Shown here piece after piece: positions 1 to 10,775 of a stretch of 64,000 nucleotides of DNA. The stretch is from Pantoea sp. A4 (GTDB lineage Bacteria > Pseudomonadota > Gammaproteobacteria > Enterobacterales > Enterobacteriaceae). Where the stretch lies: NCBI RefSeq assembly GCF_000295955.2, contig NZ_ALXE01000021.1, positions 186,001 to 250,000 on the forward strand, in the 5' to 3' direction. The notes beneath the pieces were generated by a model, which was not told where the DNA came from, ran no database searches, and worked only from the letters and a program-made list of their open reading frames with translations. Within the stretch, counting starts at the first letter, position 1; each line of letters opens with the position of its first letter. Position numbers and translations under genes: made by a program.

Positions 1-27
1 TCTCTGAATCAAAAAAAGGTCATCGCC

Positions 28-1620
28 GTGTTAGTCAGCAGCAATATCACCATGCAGTTTGGCAGTAAGCCGCTGTTTGAGAATATCTCCGTGAAATTTG
101 GTGGGGGTAATCGTTACGGTTTAATCGGTGCTAATGGCAGCGGTAAATCCACTTTTATGAAAATTCTGGGTGGAGACTTGGTTCCGAGCGGAGGCAACGT
201 TTCATACGATCCTAATGAGCGCATTGGTAAGCTGCGTCAGGATCAGTTTGCGTTCGAAGAATACAGCGTGTTGGATACGGTCATTATGGGCCACAACGAG
301 CTGTGGGAAGTAAAGGAAGAGCGCGACCGCATTTATGCTTTGCCGGAAATGAGCGAAGAGGAAGGCTATAAAGTGGCTGACCTTGAAGTGCTGTACGGTG
401 AAATGGATGGCTACAGCGCTGAATCACGCGCTGGAGAATTATTACTCGGTGTTGGCATTCCCGTTGAGCAACATTATGGCCCAATGAGCGAAATAGCGCC
501 GGGCTGGAAATTGCGTGTGTTACTGGCGCAGGCACTGTTTGCGAATCCAGATATTTTGTTACTCGATGAACCGACGAACAACCTGGATATCGATACTATC
601 CGTTGGCTGGAGCAGGTACTTAACGAACGTAACAGTACCATGATTATCATTTCGCACGACCGTCACTTCCTGAATATGGTTTGTACGCACATGGCGGATC
701 TGGATTACGGCGAACTGCGTGTGTACCCAGGTAATTATGACGAATACATGACTGCGGCAACGCAGGCGCGTGAACGTCTGTTATCTGATAACGCGAAAAA
801 GAAAGCACAGATCGCAGATCTGCAATCTTTCGTCAGCCGCTTTAGTGCTAACGCCTCTAAATCTCGTCAGGCGACATCGCGCGCTAAACAGATTGATAAA
901 ATTAAACTGGATGAAGTTAAAGCATCGAGTCGTCAAAACCCGTTCATTCGCTTCGAGCAAGATAAAAAACTCTTCCGTAACGCACTGGAAGTCGAAGCAC
1001 TGACGAAAGGTTTTGATAATGGCCCGCTGTTTAAAAACTTTAACCTGCTGTTAGAAGTTGGTGAAAAAGTTGCCGTGCTCGGTGCCAACGGTATTGGTAA
1101 AACCACGTTGTTAAAAACCCTGGTGGGTGAATTAACCCCGGATAACGGAACGGTAAAATGGTCTGAAAATGCGCAGATTGGTTATTATGCGCAGGACCAC
1201 GCGGCTGATTTTGCTGATGACCTGACGGTATTCGACTGGATGAGCCAGTGGAAGCAACCGGGCGATGATGAGCAGGCAGTACGTAGCATTTTGGGCCGCT
1301 TGCTGTTCAGCCAGGATGATATTAAGAAACCGGCTAAGGTTCTCTCCGGTGGTGAGAAAGGTCGTATGCTGTTCGGTAAGCTGATGATGGAAAAACCGAA
1401 CATCCTGCTGATGGACGAACCCACCAACCACCTCGACATGGAATCGATCGAATCGATCAACCTGGCGCTGGAAGGCTACGAAGGGACCGTGGTGTTTGTC
1501 TCTCACGACCGTGAGTTCGTTAGCTCACTGGCCACCCGTATTCTGGAAATCAAAGCAGATCGCGTGGTGGATTTCACCGGCAACTACGAAGATTACCTGC
1601 GCAGCCAGGGCATCGCCTGA
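28..1620 (+). CDS. ybiT: ABC-F family ATP-binding protein YbiT
   Basis: A 530-residue cytoplasmic ABC-F protein with two ATP-binding cassettes and no membrane segments. ABC-F proteins act on ribosomes at the E/P site to relieve stalled elongation or initiation. Walker A of cassette 1 is at about residues 34-42 (GANGSGKST) and that of cassette 2 near 352 (GANGIGKTT). Walker B regions lie near 180 and 459. The second signature is canonical LSGGE, while the first is degenerate (APGWK), as in E. coli YbiT. Length equals the E. coli protein and similarity is near full length. The start is GTG, with an AAGG motif about 8 nt upstream. It converges on moeB with a 10-bp gap. Confidence 0.96.
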   Translation: MLVSSNITMQFGSKPLFENISVKFGGGNRYGLIGANGSGKSTFMKILGGDLVPSGGNVSYDPNERIGKLRQDQFAFEEYSVLDTVIMGHNELWEVKEERDRIYALPEMSEEEGYKVADLEVLYGEMDGYSAESRAGELLLGVGIPVEQHYGPMSEIAPGWKLRVLLAQALFANPDILLLDEPTNNLDIDTIRWLEQVLNERNSTMIIISHDRHFLNMVCTHMADLDYGELRVYPGNYDEYMTAATQARERLLSDNAKKKAQIADLQSFVSRFSANASKSRQATSRAKQIDKIKLDEVKASSRQNPFIRFEQDKKLFRNALEVEALTKGFDNGPLFKNFNLLLEVGEKVAVLGANGIGKTTLLKTLVGELTPDNGTVKWSENAQIGYYAQDHAADFADDLTVFDWMSQWKQPGDDEQAVRSILGRLLFSQDDIKKPAKVLSGGEKGRMLFGKLMMEKPNILLMDEPTNHLDMESIESINLALEGYEGTVVFVSHDREFVSSLATRILEIKADRVVDFTGNYEDYLRSQGIA

Positions 1621-1626
1621 TGTCGG

Positions 1627-1650
1627 GCGGTCACCCTCCGGGGTGGCCGC
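1627..1650. terminator. Hairpin at the ybiT/moeB convergence
   Basis: Ten-base arms (GCGGTCACCC and GGGTGGCCGC, one G-T wobble) surround a 4-nt loop just after the ybiT stop and cover the moeB stop. No clear T-run follows on either strand, so a bidirectional terminator role is inferred from position. Confidence 0.4.
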
Positions 1651-2392
1651 ACACTTCACAGCGCGGATCTTGATTGACCTTAATTTCGCGAAACTGCAAC
1701 GTCATTGCCTCATACAGCAGCAATTTTCCTGGCTGCGTCACACCAAATTCCGCCAATATCTTCAACGTCTCCATCGCTTGCAGTGCCCCGATCACGCCCA
1801 CTAACGGTGACATCACGCCTGCTTCTACGCAGCTTAATGTTTGATCGCCAAACAGACGGCTGATGCAGCGATAGCAAGGTTCATCCGGTTGCCAGCGAAA
1901 CACCATCAGTTGGCCTTCCATACGAATCGCTGCGCCGGAGATCAAGGGCACCCGCTGTGCCAGGCAAAGCCGGTTAAGCTGTTCCCGGGTCTCAACGTTA
2001 TCGCTGCAATCCAGCACGGCATCGTGCTGTGCCAGTAGTGCAGATAACGCAGCATCATCGAGCCTTGAGGCACAGGGGGTAATTTCACAGTGTGGATTGA
2101 TAGCCTGCAGGCTGGCAGCGGCAGAGCGCACTTTGTCATGACCGATATCCGCATCATGGTGCAGGATCTGACGCTGCAAATTGGACAGCGCCACCTGGTC
2201 GAAATCAAGTAGCGTTAATTTACCGACACCCGCGGAAGCCAGCCAGGGCGTGGCCGCACAACCCAGCCCGCCCAGTCCCACCACTAATACGCGTGAGGCT
2301 TTCAGACGCTCCTGGCCATCAAAGTCAAAGCCGCGCAGCACCAGTTGGCGATTGTAGCGCAGCATCTCTTCCCGACTGAGTTCCGCCTGCAT
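1631..2392 (-). CDS. moeB: Molybdopterin-synthase adenylyltransferase MoeB
   Basis: A 253-residue E1-like (ThiF/UBA) enzyme. MoeB adenylates the C-terminal glycine of MoaD so that it can be sulfurated for molybdopterin synthesis. The Rossmann nucleotide-binding loop GLGGLG is at residues 39-44. A D-N-x-x-x-R type segment follows, and two zinc-binding CxxC pairs are visible (CYRC near 175 and CEVC near the C-terminus). The ATG immediately follows the moeA stop with no gap, so the two genes are a translationally coupled moeAB operon. Length agrees with E. coli MoeB (249 aa). Confidence 0.96.
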   Translation of the reverse strand: MQAELSREEMLRYNRQLVLRGFDFDGQERLKASRVLVVGLGGLGCAATPWLASAGVGKLTLLDFDQVALSNLQRQILHHDADIGHDKVRSAAASLQAINPHCEITPCASRLDDAALSALLAQHDAVLDCSDNVETREQLNRLCLAQRVPLISGAAIRMEGQLMVFRWQPDEPCYRCISRLFGDQTLSCVEAGVMSPLVGVIGALQAMETLKILAEFGVTQPGKLLLYEAMTLQFREIKVNQDPRCEVCGHPGG

Positions 2393-3628
2393 TTATCCCT
2401 CCAGCAGCGTATTGAACGGTTCTACCTCAACCCATTCACCGGGTTCAACATCACCACGTTCACGTTCCAGCACGATAAAACAGTTCGCCAGCGCGAAAGA
2501 GCTGTAAATATGGGAGCCCTGTGGCCCGGTGGTGCTGACTTCCAGCTCGCCGTTCGCCGTACGTTGCAAAATGCCACGCTGGAAATCGAGCCGGCCTGGG
2601 CTTTTTTTCAGGCGAGTTGCCGCACGGACACGCTGGCGCGTCGGCAGTGGGGAACGGGTCTGCCCGGTCAGCTGTGCCAGCATTGGCTGTACCAGTTGAT
2701 AGAAGGTGGCGGCGGCAGAAACCGGGTTGCCCGGCAAGCCACAGAACCAGCTACTGGCTAAACGACCAAAGGCAAAGGGTTTACCTGGTTTGATCGCCAG
2801 CTTCCAGAAGGTGATTGCCCCGAGTTCTTCCAGCATCGCTTTAGTAAAATCGGCTTCGCCAACGGAAACACCGCCTGTGCTGATCACCACATCGCTCTGA
2901 TGATCGGCCTCGGCAAAAGCGGCACGCAGCGCGGCGGGATCATCTTTGACGATACCGAGATCAACCACTTCACAGCCGAGTTTATTGAGCATCAGAGAGA
3001 CGGTGAAACGGTTGGTATCATAAATCTGACCCGCTTCCAGCGGTTCGCCAACCGGACGCAGTTCATCCCCGGTCGAGAAGATGGCCACGCGCAGTTTTCG
3101 TAGCACGCTGACCTGAGCAATGCCCAGTGAGGCTAATAGCGGTAATTCAGCGGCACCCAGGCGCACGCCTGCGGCTAATACGAGGGCACCAGCACGGACA
3201 TCTTCGCCCACGCGACGTATATTTTGCCCGGCAGTGACGGCTGCATTGATCGTGACTGCATCGTCCTGCAATGTGGTCTGTTCCTGCATAACGACTGCCT
3301 CGCACCCGGCAGGAACCGGCGCACCGGTCATAATCCGAATGGCGCTAGCGGCAGGCCAGTCACCGTTAAAGGGGGCTCCCGCAAACGCTTTGCCCACCAC
3401 GGGCAGTGGCACGCCAGCGGCGACGTCTGCCAGACGTACCGCATAACCATCCATCGCGGCGTTATCAAAAGAGGGGACGTCAATGGGTGACTGAATGGCG
3501 CTGGCGGTGATTCGGCCAGCGGCTTCAGCCAGAGAGACCATCAGTGAATCCGTAATCGGCTTGAGCTGCGCCTGCATTTTAGCCTGCGCGTCTTCCAGTG
3601 AGATCAATCCTGCGGTGAAACTTTCCAT
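2393..3628 (-). CDS. moeA: Molybdopterin molybdotransferase MoeA
   Basis: A 411-residue protein, the same length as E. coli MoeA. It inserts molybdate into adenylylated molybdopterin in the last step of Mo-cofactor synthesis. Family motifs seen are [16 protein letters not shown] in the MoCF-binding domain, KPGKPFAFG and GLPGNPVSA, with the small MoeA C-terminal domain at the end. It is the first gene of moeAB on the minus strand and is divergent from gsiA. The intergenic region upstream shows no motif I can assign to ModE with confidence. Confidence 0.97.
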   Translation of the reverse strand: MESFTAGLISLEDAQAKMQAQLKPITDSLMVSLAEAAGRITASAIQSPIDVPSFDNAAMDGYAVRLADVAAGVPLPVVGKAFAGAPFNGDWPAASAIRIMTGAPVPAGCEAVVMQEQTTLQDDAVTINAAVTAGQNIRRVGEDVRAGALVLAAGVRLGAAELPLLASLGIAQVSVLRKLRVAIFSTGDELRPVGEPLEAGQIYDTNRFTVSLMLNKLGCEVVDLGIVKDDPAALRAAFAEADHQSDVVISTGGVSVGEADFTKAMLEELGAITFWKLAIKPGKPFAFGRLASSWFCGLPGNPVSAAATFYQLVQPMLAQLTGQTRSPLPTRQRVRAATRLKKSPGRLDFQRGILQRTANGELEVSTTGPQGSHIYSSFALANCFIVLERERGDVEPGEWVEVEPFNTLLEG

Positions 3629-3749
3629 GCTGCTTATACCTGCTTAAGTCTGGATTTACCTTCATTATGAAAAGGTTTTTTCGGGATGTCACACCTACAA
3701 CCGGTTATAAGCCAAAACAAAAGGTTATGACCGTAAGGTGACTTTTTGC

Positions 3750-3779
3750 TTTACAGCACCCGGCTGATTTTTTTATAGT
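3750..3779 (+). promoter_or_regulatory. Candidate sigma-70 promoter for gsiABCD
   Basis: TTTACA at 3750-3755 and TATAGT at 3774-3779 are separated by 18 bp. Each matches the consensus at five of six positions. Transcription would start near 3786, leaving a leader of over 200 nt before gsiA. Confidence 0.5.
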
Positions 3780-3958
3780 CGAAAATTCACCTGTCACGAT
3801 GAAAAATGCGTGAAATCAGAGGGTTCAGCACTTTCTGTTCAGGTCTACTCGGCTGCTGCATCTGCGCAGTGAGCTTCTATACTCAATGCAGTATCCGCTG
3901 CGGGTACGCAGGTCTTCCCTGTAAGTACATCTTCAGGCCGGTCGGCTAAATGCCACCT

Positions 3959-3979
3959 CGCCAGAGGGACAGTCTGGCG
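3959..3979 (+). promoter_or_regulatory. Hairpin just upstream of the gsiA ribosome-binding site
   Basis: Perfect 7-bp arms CGCCAGA and TCTGGCG flank a 7-nt loop. The structure ends 8 nt before the AAGGAG Shine-Dalgarno at 3988-3993, so it could influence initiation. That effect is inferred. Confidence 0.4.
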
Positions 3980-4001
3980 AAAATACTAAGGAGATGGTGT
4001 G

Positions 4002-5864
4002 ATGCCCGCCGCAAAAGCAACCCTACAACTCGCCCCACAGCAAGTGCTGGCAGTGCGCGATCTCACTGTCAGCTTTCGGCGTGAAGGTGTAAACACCACG
4101 GCGGTTCGTCAACTCTCACTGGATGTGCAGCGGGGGGAGACGCTGGCGTTGGTTGGCGAATCCGGTTCGGGTAAATCAGTGAGTTCACTGGCGCTGATGC
4201 AGCTGCTGGGCGGATCGGGTGCTACGGTGACCGGGGAAGTTTTGCTGCGCCGTCGTAACGATCAGGTGCTGGATCTCATGCGCGCATCGTCTGCTCACCT
4301 GCGTCAGGTGCGTGGTGCAGATATGGCGATGATTTTTCAGGAGCCGATGACCTCGCTCAATCCGGTGTTTCCGGTAGGGGATCAGATTGCCGAGTCAATT
4401 CGGCTGCATCAGGGGAAAAGCCAGCGTGAAGCGCTGAAAGAAGCCCACGAGATGCTGGAGCGGGTGCGCATTCCTGAAGCCAAAAACGTGATGACGCGTT
4501 ATCCCCATCAACTCTCTGGCGGTATGCGTCAGCGGGTGATGATTGCCATGGCCCTGAGTTGCAAACCGGCATTGTTGATCGCCGATGAGCCGACCACCGC
4601 GCTGGATGTCACCATTCAGGCGCAGATTCTGCAACTGATCCGCGTGTTGCAAAAAGAGATGTCGATGGGGGTGATTTTTATCACGCACGATATGGGCGTG
4701 GTGGCAGAAATGGCTGACCGTGTGCAGGTTATGTATCGCGGAGACGTGATTGAACAGGCGCCAGTACAGCAGCTTTTCAGCCAGCCGCAGCAGCCCTATA
4801 CCCAGGCGCTGCTGGCTGCGGTACCGCGTTTAGGCGAAATGAAAACCCAGCCCTTACCGCTGAAATTTCCTTTGCTCGGCACCGGCGAAGCCCTCCCAAC
4901 CGAGCAACCGCAGGACACCGCCCGTTACCAACAGCCCCCCATTTTGCAGGTGCGAGATTTAGTCGCGCGCTTTGATCTGCGTGGTGGCTGGCTCAATCGC
5001 GTGCAGCGTCGCGTCCACGCCGTAGAAAAAATCAGTTTTGATCTCTATGCCGGTGAAACCCTGGCGCTGGTAGGGGAGTCGGGCTGTGGGAAATCGACCA
5101 CGGGCCGCGCATTATTGCGTCTGGTACAGAGCCAGGGCGGAAGCATCACCTTTGACGGCCAGCGCATTGATACCTTGTCCGCTCACCAGTTAGCACCGCT
5201 CCGCCGTGATATTCAGTTTATTTTTCAAGACCCCTATGCGTCGCTTGATCCACGCCATACGGTCGGTTACTCCATTATGGAACCGCTGTTAGTGCATAAA
5301 GTGATGCCGCGTAAGCAGGCTGAACAACGCGTAGCCTGGCTGCTGGAAAAAGTCGGATTACTGCCAGAGCACGCCGCACGTTATCCCCATGAGTTCTCCG
5401 GCGGTCAGCGACAGCGCGTTTGTATTGCGCGCGCGCTGGCGCTCAATCCGAAAGTGGTGATTGCCGATGAATCTGTTTCCGCGTTGGATGTCTCGGTGCG
5501 GGCGCAAATCGTCAATCTGATGCTCGATCTTCAACGTGAGCTGGGCCTGGCGTTTCTGTTTATTTCCCACGATATGGCGGTGGTCGAGCGCATTAGCCAC
5601 CGGGTGGCAGTGATGTATCTCGGCCAGATTGTGGAGATCGGTCCGCGCCAGGCGGTATTCGGACAACCACGGCACCCTTATACACGTAAGCTGATGGCAG
5701 CCGTTCCGGTTGCCGATCCAGGTCAACGCCGTCGTGAGCGTCCCTTGCTGGTGGATGAGATCCCAAGTGCGGTGCGCAAACTGGGAGAAGAACCTGAAGT
5801 GATGCCGCTGTTGGAAGTGGCACCGGGTCATTTTGTTGCCCGCCATACTGCGGGCAATGCATAA
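4002..5864 (+). CDS. gsiA: Glutathione ABC importer ATP-binding protein GsiA
   Basis: A duplicated ATPase of about 620 residues that powers the GsiABCD glutathione importer. Each half has Walker A (GESGSGKSV near residue 53, GESGCGKST near 359), a signature ([16 protein letters not shown]) and Walker B with D-E ([18 protein letters not shown]). The C-terminal oligopeptide-transporter region (HPYT) is present in both halves. A GTG at 3999 is in frame, but the ATG at 4002 has the better 8-nt spacing from AAGGAG. It is followed after 55 bp by gsiB. In E. coli the operon starts with iaaA, which is absent here. Confidence 0.95.
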   Translation: MPAAKATLQLAPQQVLAVRDLTVSFRREGVNTTAVRQLSLDVQRGETLALVGESGSGKSVSSLALMQLLGGSGATVTGEVLLRRRNDQVLDLMRASSAHLRQVRGADMAMIFQEPMTSLNPVFPVGDQIAESIRLHQGKSQREALKEAHEMLERVRIPEAKNVMTRYPHQLSGGMRQRVMIAMALSCKPALLIADEPTTALDVTIQAQILQLIRVLQKEMSMGVIFITHDMGVVAEMADRVQVMYRGDVIEQAPVQQLFSQPQQPYTQALLAAVPRLGEMKTQPLPLKFPLLGTGEALPTEQPQDTARYQQPPILQVRDLVARFDLRGGWLNRVQRRVHAVEKISFDLYAGETLALVGESGCGKSTTGRALLRLVQSQGGSITFDGQRIDTLSAHQLAPLRRDIQFIFQDPYASLDPRHTVGYSIMEPLLVHKVMPRKQAEQRVAWLLEKVGLLPEHAARYPHEFSGGQRQRVCIARALALNPKVVIADESVSALDVSVRAQIVNLMLDLQRELGLAFLFISHDMAVVERISHRVAVMYLGQIVEIGPRQAVFGQPRHPYTRKLMAAVPVADPGQRRRERPLLVDEIPSAVRKLGEEPEVMPLLEVAPGHFVARHTAGNA

Positions 5865-5919
5865 ATACGGCATTTCGCACTTACCCTGGCAGAACAGGGA
5901 TCACAGGAGAAGCACAACA

Positions 5920-7455
5920 ATGCACAATAAAATGCGTACGGGATGGGTAGTGGCAGGGCTGCTGAGCAGTGCGGTGGCACTTCCCGCCTGGGCCGCCAAG
6001 GATGCAGTGATCGCCGTCGGATCGAACTTTACTACGCTTGATCCTTACGATGCCAACGACACGCTGTCACAAACGGTCGCCAAATCATTTTATCAGGGCC
6101 TGTACGGGCTGGATAAAGACCTGAAAGTTGAGCCGGTGCTGGCAGAAAGCTATCAGGTCAGCCCAGACGGCCTGACTTATACCATCAAGCTGCGTTCTGG
6201 CATTAAATTCCAGGATGGTACTGACTTTAATGCGGAAGCGGTGAAGGTCAACTTCGATCGCGCCAGCAACCCGGACAATCACCTCAAGCGTTACAGCCTG
6301 TTTAAGTACATCGCCAGCACCGAAGCGGTGGACCCCACCACGGTGAAAGTGACGTTGAAACAGCCTTTCTCGGCGTTTATCAATATTCTTGCCCATCCTG
6401 CGGCGGTCATCATCTCTCCGGCGGCACTGAAGAAATATGGCAAGGATATCGGCTTCCACCCGGTGGGCACCGGCCCGTATGAATTTGTCACCTGGAATCA
6501 GACCGATTTCGTCAAAGTGAAAAAGTGGGATGGCTACTGGAAAAAGGGCTATCCGAAGCTGGATAGCATCACCTGGCGTCCGGTGGTAGATAACAATACG
6601 CGCGCCGCCATGCTGCAAACCGGTGAGGCGAACTTTGCCTATCCGGTGCCGTTTGAGCAGGTGCAACTGCTGAAAAACAACAGCAAGCTGAGTGTGGAAA
6701 CCTGGCCCTCTAACATGCAGCGTTACATCAGCCTTAACGTGACGCAGAAGCCGTTTGATAACCCAAAAGTGCGTGAAGCGCTGGAGTACGCGATTAATCG
6801 TGATGCGCTGGTTAAAGTGGCGTTTTCCGGTTATGCCGATGTCGCCACCGGCGTATTGCCGCCAAAAATCAAATATTCACAAAGCTATCCTGCCTATCCT
6901 TATGACCCGGCAAAAGCGCGTGAATTGCTGAAAGAGGCAGGCTATCCCAACGGTTTCACCACCACGCTCTGGTCTTCACATAACCACAGCACCGCGCAGA
7001 AAGTGTTGCAGTTTACCCAGCAGCAGCTCGCGCAGGTGGGGGTGAAAGTGACCCTGACGGCTATGGATGCTGGCCAGCGTGCGGCGGAAGTGGAAGCCAA
7101 AGGGCAGAAGGAAGCTGGCGTACGGATGTTCTATACCGGCTGGTCTGCTTCAACCGGCGAAGCTGACTGGGCGCTGACGCCGCTGTTTGCTACCACTTCC
7201 TGGCCACCAGCCATCTTTAACACCGCGTTTTACAGCAATCCTCAGGTGGATAAAGATCTGAGTGATGCGCTGAAAACCACCGATGATGCGCAAAAAGCGC
7301 AGTTGTACAAAGATGCGCAGGATCACATCTGGAATGAACATCCTTGGATCCCTCTGGTGGTAGAAAAACTGGTGTCAGCACAGAGTAAAACGCTCAGCGG
7401 GTTCTATGTGCAACCGGATACCGGTTTTGATTTCGATAATGCCGATCTGAAGTAA
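5920..7455 (+). CDS. gsiB: Glutathione-binding periplasmic protein GsiB
   Basis: A 511-residue family 5 extracellular solute-binding protein (SBP_bac_5), the periplasmic receptor for glutathione. The signal peptide has a basic N-terminus, a hydrophobic core and a likely AWA cleavage site after residue 25. The mature part shows the family pattern of [12 protein letters not shown], a proline-tyrosine lid region and a C-terminal DPAKARELL region. The ATG at 5920 is chosen because CAGGAGA lies about 9 nt upstream and the signal peptide starts there. An upstream in-frame ATG at 5833 overlaps gsiA and lacks support. Length agrees with E. coli GsiB (512 aa). Confidence 0.95.
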   Translation: MHNKMRTGWVVAGLLSSAVALPAWAAKDAVIAVGSNFTTLDPYDANDTLSQTVAKSFYQGLYGLDKDLKVEPVLAESYQVSPDGLTYTIKLRSGIKFQDGTDFNAEAVKVNFDRASNPDNHLKRYSLFKYIASTEAVDPTTVKVTLKQPFSAFINILAHPAAVIISPAALKKYGKDIGFHPVGTGPYEFVTWNQTDFVKVKKWDGYWKKGYPKLDSITWRPVVDNNTRAAMLQTGEANFAYPVPFEQVQLLKNNSKLSVETWPSNMQRYISLNVTQKPFDNPKVREALEYAINRDALVKVAFSGYADVATGVLPPKIKYSQSYPAYPYDPAKARELLKEAGYPNGFTTTLWSSHNHSTAQKVLQFTQQQLAQVGVKVTLTAMDAGQRAAEVEAKGQKEAGVRMFYTGWSASTGEADWALTPLFATTSWPPAIFNTAFYSNPQVDKDLSDALKTTDDAQKAQLYKDAQDHIWNEHPWIPLVVEKLVSAQSKTLSGFYVQPDTGFDFDNADLK

Positions 7456-7503
7456 CGGTTTCTGGCCAGCCCCTGTGGCTGGCCACTGCATTCGGACTAC
7501 TCC

Positions 7504-8424
7504 ATGTTGAATTATTTTCTTAAACGCCTGTTGGGCCTGATCCCGACGCTGCTGATTGTGGCAGTACTGGTGTTCCTGTTCGTGCATTTACTGCCGGGCG
7601 ATCCCGCGCGCCTGCTGGCAGGCCAGGATGCCGATGCTGAAGTCGTGGCGCTGGTACGCCAGCAACTTGGGCTGGATCAGCCGTTACCCCAGCAATTTCT
7701 CCACTTCATCTGGCATGCGTTACAGGGGGATTTTGGCCAGTCGATGGCCTCTAAACGCCCGGTTTCCGTGGAGATTGCGGCCCGTTTTCTGCCAACGCTC
7801 TGGCTGACGCTCAGCAGCATGGCCTGGGCGGTGATTTTCGGCATGGGAATTGGCATTGTTTCTGCGGTATGGCGTAACCGCTGGCCGGACCGTCTCGGCA
7901 TGACGCTGGCGGTGTCCGGTATCTCTTTCCCCGCCTTTGCGCTGGGGATGCTGCTGATGCAGGTGTTCTCGGTCGATCTTGGCTGGCTGCCGACCATTGG
8001 CGCTGACAGCTGGCGTCATTACATTCTGCCTTCAATCACCCTGGGGGCTGCCGTTGCGGCCGTGATGGCCCGTTTCACTCGCGCCTCTTTTGTTGAAGTC
8101 TTGCAGGAAGATTACATGCGGACCGCACGCGCCAAAGGGGTGCGGGAATCACGTGTGGTACTGAAACACGGTTTACGCAATGCGATGATCCCGGTTGTGA
8201 CCATGATGGGGTTGCAGTTTGGCTTCCTGCTGGGCGGTTCGATTGTGGTGGAAGTGGTGTTCAACTGGCCGGGCCTGGGGCGTTTGCTGGTGGACTCGGT
8301 AGAGATGCGTGACTATCCGGTGATCCAGGCAGAAGTTCTGCTGTTTTCACTGGAGTTTATTTTGATCAATCTGGTGGTAGACCTGCTGTATGCCGCCATC
8401 AACCCGGCCATTCGCTACAATTAA
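7504..8424 (+). CDS. gsiC: Glutathione ABC importer permease GsiC
   Basis: A 306-residue inner-membrane permease of the DppB/OppB class, identical in length to E. coli GsiC. The N-terminal membrane anchor carries the typical LLPGDPA motif. About six membrane segments follow. The cytoplasmic EAA-type loop ([20 protein letters not shown]) near residues 204-223 contacts GsiA. It lies 48 bp after gsiB and 9 bp before gsiD in one operon, and forms the permease heterodimer with GsiD. Confidence 0.95.
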   Translation: MLNYFLKRLLGLIPTLLIVAVLVFLFVHLLPGDPARLLAGQDADAEVVALVRQQLGLDQPLPQQFLHFIWHALQGDFGQSMASKRPVSVEIAARFLPTLWLTLSSMAWAVIFGMGIGIVSAVWRNRWPDRLGMTLAVSGISFPAFALGMLLMQVFSVDLGWLPTIGADSWRHYILPSITLGAAVAAVMARFTRASFVEVLQEDYMRTARAKGVRESRVVLKHGLRNAMIPVVTMMGLQFGFLLGGSIVVEVVFNWPGLGRLLVDSVEMRDYPVIQAEVLLFSLEFILINLVVDLLYAAINPAIRYN

Positions 8425-8433
8425 GGAGCCGCA

Positions 8434-9336
8434 ATGAAAAACTGGCGACGTGCGGCGGCACTCAAAGCGATGCCTGTTCTCTCAACCCCTGTTCGTACCC
8501 CGTGGCATGAGTTTTGGCGGCGTTTCCGCCAGCAGCCCCTGGCGTTGACTGCCGGTGTTTTTGTTCTGCTGTTAATTGTACTGGCATTTATCGCACCAGC
8601 CATTGCGCCATTTGATGCAGAGAACTACTTCGACTACGACCGGTTAAATCAGGGGCCATCCTGGATGCACTGGTTTGGCGTGGATTCTCTCGGGCGGGAT
8701 ATTTTCAGTCGGGTTTTGGTCGGTACACGCATTTCATTAATTTCCGGATTTTTATCGGTCGCGATTGGTGCGGCTATTGGCACCTTTTTCGGCCTGTTAG
8801 CGGGATATTATGAAGGCTGGTGGGACCGGATCATTATGCGTATCTGCGATGTCCTGTTTGCCTTCCCGGGTATTCTGCTGGCGATTGCGGTCGTGGCGGT
8901 GCTAGGAAGCGGGATTAGTAACGTGATTGTGGCGGTGGCGATTTTCAGTATTCCTGCTTTTGCCCGTCTGGTACGAGGGAATACGCTGGTGCTGAAGCAT
9001 CAGACCTATATTGAGTCAGCGCGTAGTATTGGTGCACCGGATCTGACAATTATGCTGCGGCATATTTTGCCCGGCACCCTCTCTTCGATTGTGGTCTATT
9101 TCACCATGCGTATTGGTACTTCGATTATCAGTGCGGCCAGCCTGTCCTTTCTCGGATTAGGTGCACAACCGCCCACGCCGGAGTGGGGCGCAATGCTGAA
9201 TGAAGCGCGCGCGGATATGGTGATTGCGCCACACGTGGCGATTTTCCCCAGCCTCGCCATCTTCGTTACCGTATTAGCCTTTAATCTGCTGGGGGATGGC
9301 CTGCGAGATGCGCTCGATCCAAAGCTGAAAAACTGA
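8434..9336 (+). CDS. gsiD: Glutathione ABC importer permease GsiD
   Basis: A 300-residue DppC/OppC-type permease (E. coli GsiD has 303). It has the characteristic N-terminal membrane segment followed by a periplasmic stretch and [12 protein letters not shown]. Five more membrane segments and an EAA loop ([19 protein letters not shown]) near residue 190 follow. It is the last gene of the gsi operon. A strong hairpin with a T-run follows about 65 bp downstream. K-12 has yliE/yliF/rimO beyond this point, whereas here accessory DNA begins. Confidence 0.95.
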   Translation: MKNWRRAAALKAMPVLSTPVRTPWHEFWRRFRQQPLALTAGVFVLLLIVLAFIAPAIAPFDAENYFDYDRLNQGPSWMHWFGVDSLGRDIFSRVLVGTRISLISGFLSVAIGAAIGTFFGLLAGYYEGWWDRIIMRICDVLFAFPGILLAIAVVAVLGSGISNVIVAVAIFSIPAFARLVRGNTLVLKHQTYIESARSIGAPDLTIMLRHILPGTLSSIVVYFTMRIGTSIISAASLSFLGLGAQPPTPEWGAMLNEARADMVIAPHVAIFPSLAIFVTVLAFNLLGDGLRDALDPKLKN

Positions 9337-9401
9337 TTACGCATTGAGGGTAGCGCGGTAGTAAAGTGAGCGCGCCTTTACTCTGACGTAGACCAGAAAA
9401 A

Positions 9402-9447
9402 GGCCGCCGCTGCGGATGTGAACAAGCAGGCGGCGGCCAATATTTTT
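9402..9447. terminator. Rho-independent terminator after gsiD
   Basis: GC-rich 9-bp perfect arms (GGCCGCCGC and GCGGCGGCC) are followed by TATTTTT and preceded by an A-run. It could serve both gsiD and the converging DUF943 gene. Confidence 0.75.
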
Positions 9448-9489
9448 GGTTTAGTGAGTTACAGCCTTACAGGGAAAAGTTGAATAACA

Positions 9490-9927
9490 TCATTGCTCCT
9501 CTCTGACTATTTTTCCGTTTTTGTCTTGCCTGTAGACTCTGTTGGCAATGATAAACAGAGTCGATTGGTTACGTTCAGGCATAACGATCAGCAATGTTTC
9601 TTTTTCAATACAATTCACGGGTGCAGGAACATTGCTCAGGCACAGACGATCTGCTTTCTCTTCTTTTTTATAGCCATCACCAAACGCGAAGATAAAATAA
9701 GCTGAATTTTCAGGATGAATATCGTATTTAGAAATGATTTTAGCACTATTGGCTTCCCACCATGCGATCCTGCGGCTATCTGTCCAGGGTAAATGGTCAA
9801 CAATGATCTGCGCTGTGTGCCCATTCTGGTCAACGTTGACTATTTCAGTGCTTCTTATCTCAAGATAACCGAAGGTCAAAATAGCAGCTATCATTAATAC
9901 TAAGACTGGAATGCATGCTCTTTTCAT
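9490..9927 (-). CDS. DUF943 family protein, single N-terminal membrane segment
   Basis: A 145-residue protein that I recognise as DUF943, a family of unknown function found in Yersinia, Pantoea, Erwinia and relatives. Residues 1-21 form a basic and hydrophobic signal or anchor (KRACIPVLVLMIAAILTFGY). The family pattern is visible as IAWWEANSAKI, then FAFGDGYK, DRLCL and NCIEK, with two conserved cysteines. It is only 2 bp downstream of the DUF3289 gene and co-directional, so probably co-transcribed. Base composition is AT-rich compared with the flanking core genes. An immunity-like role beside DUF3289 is a guess from pairing, not shown by sequence. Confidence 0.75.
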   Translation of the reverse strand: MKRACIPVLVLMIAAILTFGYLEIRSTEIVNVDQNGHTAQIIVDHLPWTDSRRIAWWEANSAKIISKYDIHPENSAYFIFAFGDGYKKEEKADRLCLSNVPAPVNCIEKETLLIVMPERNQSTLFIIANRVYRQDKNGKIVREEQ

Positions 9928-9929
9928 TT

Positions 9930-10769
9930 TTAACTGCCTTCAAGAGTGATTATTGCTTGCATGTTTGTCATAAAAGGTCTAAATCCAAACTTATCGAATC
10001 GTTGCAGAACAAACCAAATTTTAAAAAATTGGAATTGGTTAAAGAGAGGCTTTTTTATGTCATCACAATCAAGCCCGAAATGATCTTGTCCAATGAATTT
10101 AGTTTCGGCCCACCAGCGTCCATTAGCTACATGGAGTTTGGTTATTTCTATTTTAGTTGAGTTGATATCATGGACTGTAATTCCTAGCCCATTTATTTTG
10201 TCAAGGAAGAGGGAGTTGAATCTAGGTAGATAACTATCACTGATTTCTTTTCTAATGTTAATTATTTTATTTTGCTCTAAGTGGTTTTTTTCAAAGTTAA
10301 TATTCTGAGAAATAGCCTTTTTCAGGACAAGTAAAGTATTAACTCTTGGATCATTGCCCAAGATCTTCTCCCGATAAGCCTGATCCAGCAGCACATGGCT
10401 AAACGGGCTTCCGGTTCCTTTCATCATGTGCTCCAGCATCCGGTTGATTAAATGGCGGTACGGGCCGACCATGGAGTATGGCCAGCATTTTACCTGCATC
10501 TCTTCAAACAGCAACTGAGCGGCTTTTTCCCGCGTCAGGGGCTGGCCGTGATGGGCACCATATACCCCGGCAAAGCGGTTTTGTGGTGTGCTGAACGGCA
10601 GAACCCGGGTCAGGGTGAACGGGTCGACCACATCGGAGATATGGGTGAGACGAAACTCATTTTTCAGCGCACTCTCGCTGAGATCGCCATACTGCATATC
10701 ATCCGCGCCGTAGTGATTAAACGGGCGGTGCGAGGTAAAAACGGTTTGTGGGAACACGGCTATCGACAT
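9930..10769 (-). CDS. DUF3289 (YPO3983-type) family protein
   Basis: A protein of about 279 residues that I recognise as the YPO3983/DUF3289 family of unknown function, often near type VI secretion or other accessory genes in Enterobacterales. Visible family signatures are FTSHRPFNHYGADDMQYGDL near the N-terminus, SDVVDPFTLT and CWPYSMVGPYRHLINRMLEHMM. The C-terminal block is DHFGLD, IWFVLQRFDKFGFRPFMTNM. No signal peptide is seen. The first 430 bp are near core composition, while the remainder is clearly AT-rich. The ATG at 10769 is used; a GTG two codons upstream is also possible. Confidence 0.75.
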   Translation of the reverse strand: MSIAVFPQTVFTSHRPFNHYGADDMQYGDLSESALKNEFRLTHISDVVDPFTLTRVLPFSTPQNRFAGVYGAHHGQPLTREKAAQLLFEEMQVKCWPYSMVGPYRHLINRMLEHMMKGTGSPFSHVLLDQAYREKILGNDPRVNTLLVLKKAISQNINFEKNHLEQNKIINIRKEISDSYLPRFNSLFLDKINGLGITVHDINSTKIEITKLHVANGRWWAETKFIGQDHFGLDCDDIKKPLFNQFQFFKIWFVLQRFDKFGFRPFMTNMQAIITLEGS

Positions 10770-10775
10770 CGTCAC

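Larger units (their letters stand above)
3629..4001. other. moeA-gsiA divergent intergenic region with long structured gsi leader
   Basis: This 373-bp gap separates divergent moeA and gsiA. K-12 has iaaA at the head of the gsi operon here, and I see no iaaA remnant. It contains a good sigma-70-like promoter toward gsiA (listed separately), which would give a leader of about 215 nt. The leader contains several short inverted repeats: CTGCG/CGCAG near 3888-3900, GCCG/CGGC near 3937-3946, and a 7-bp stem at 3959-3979 just before the ribosome-binding site. Confidence 0.5.
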
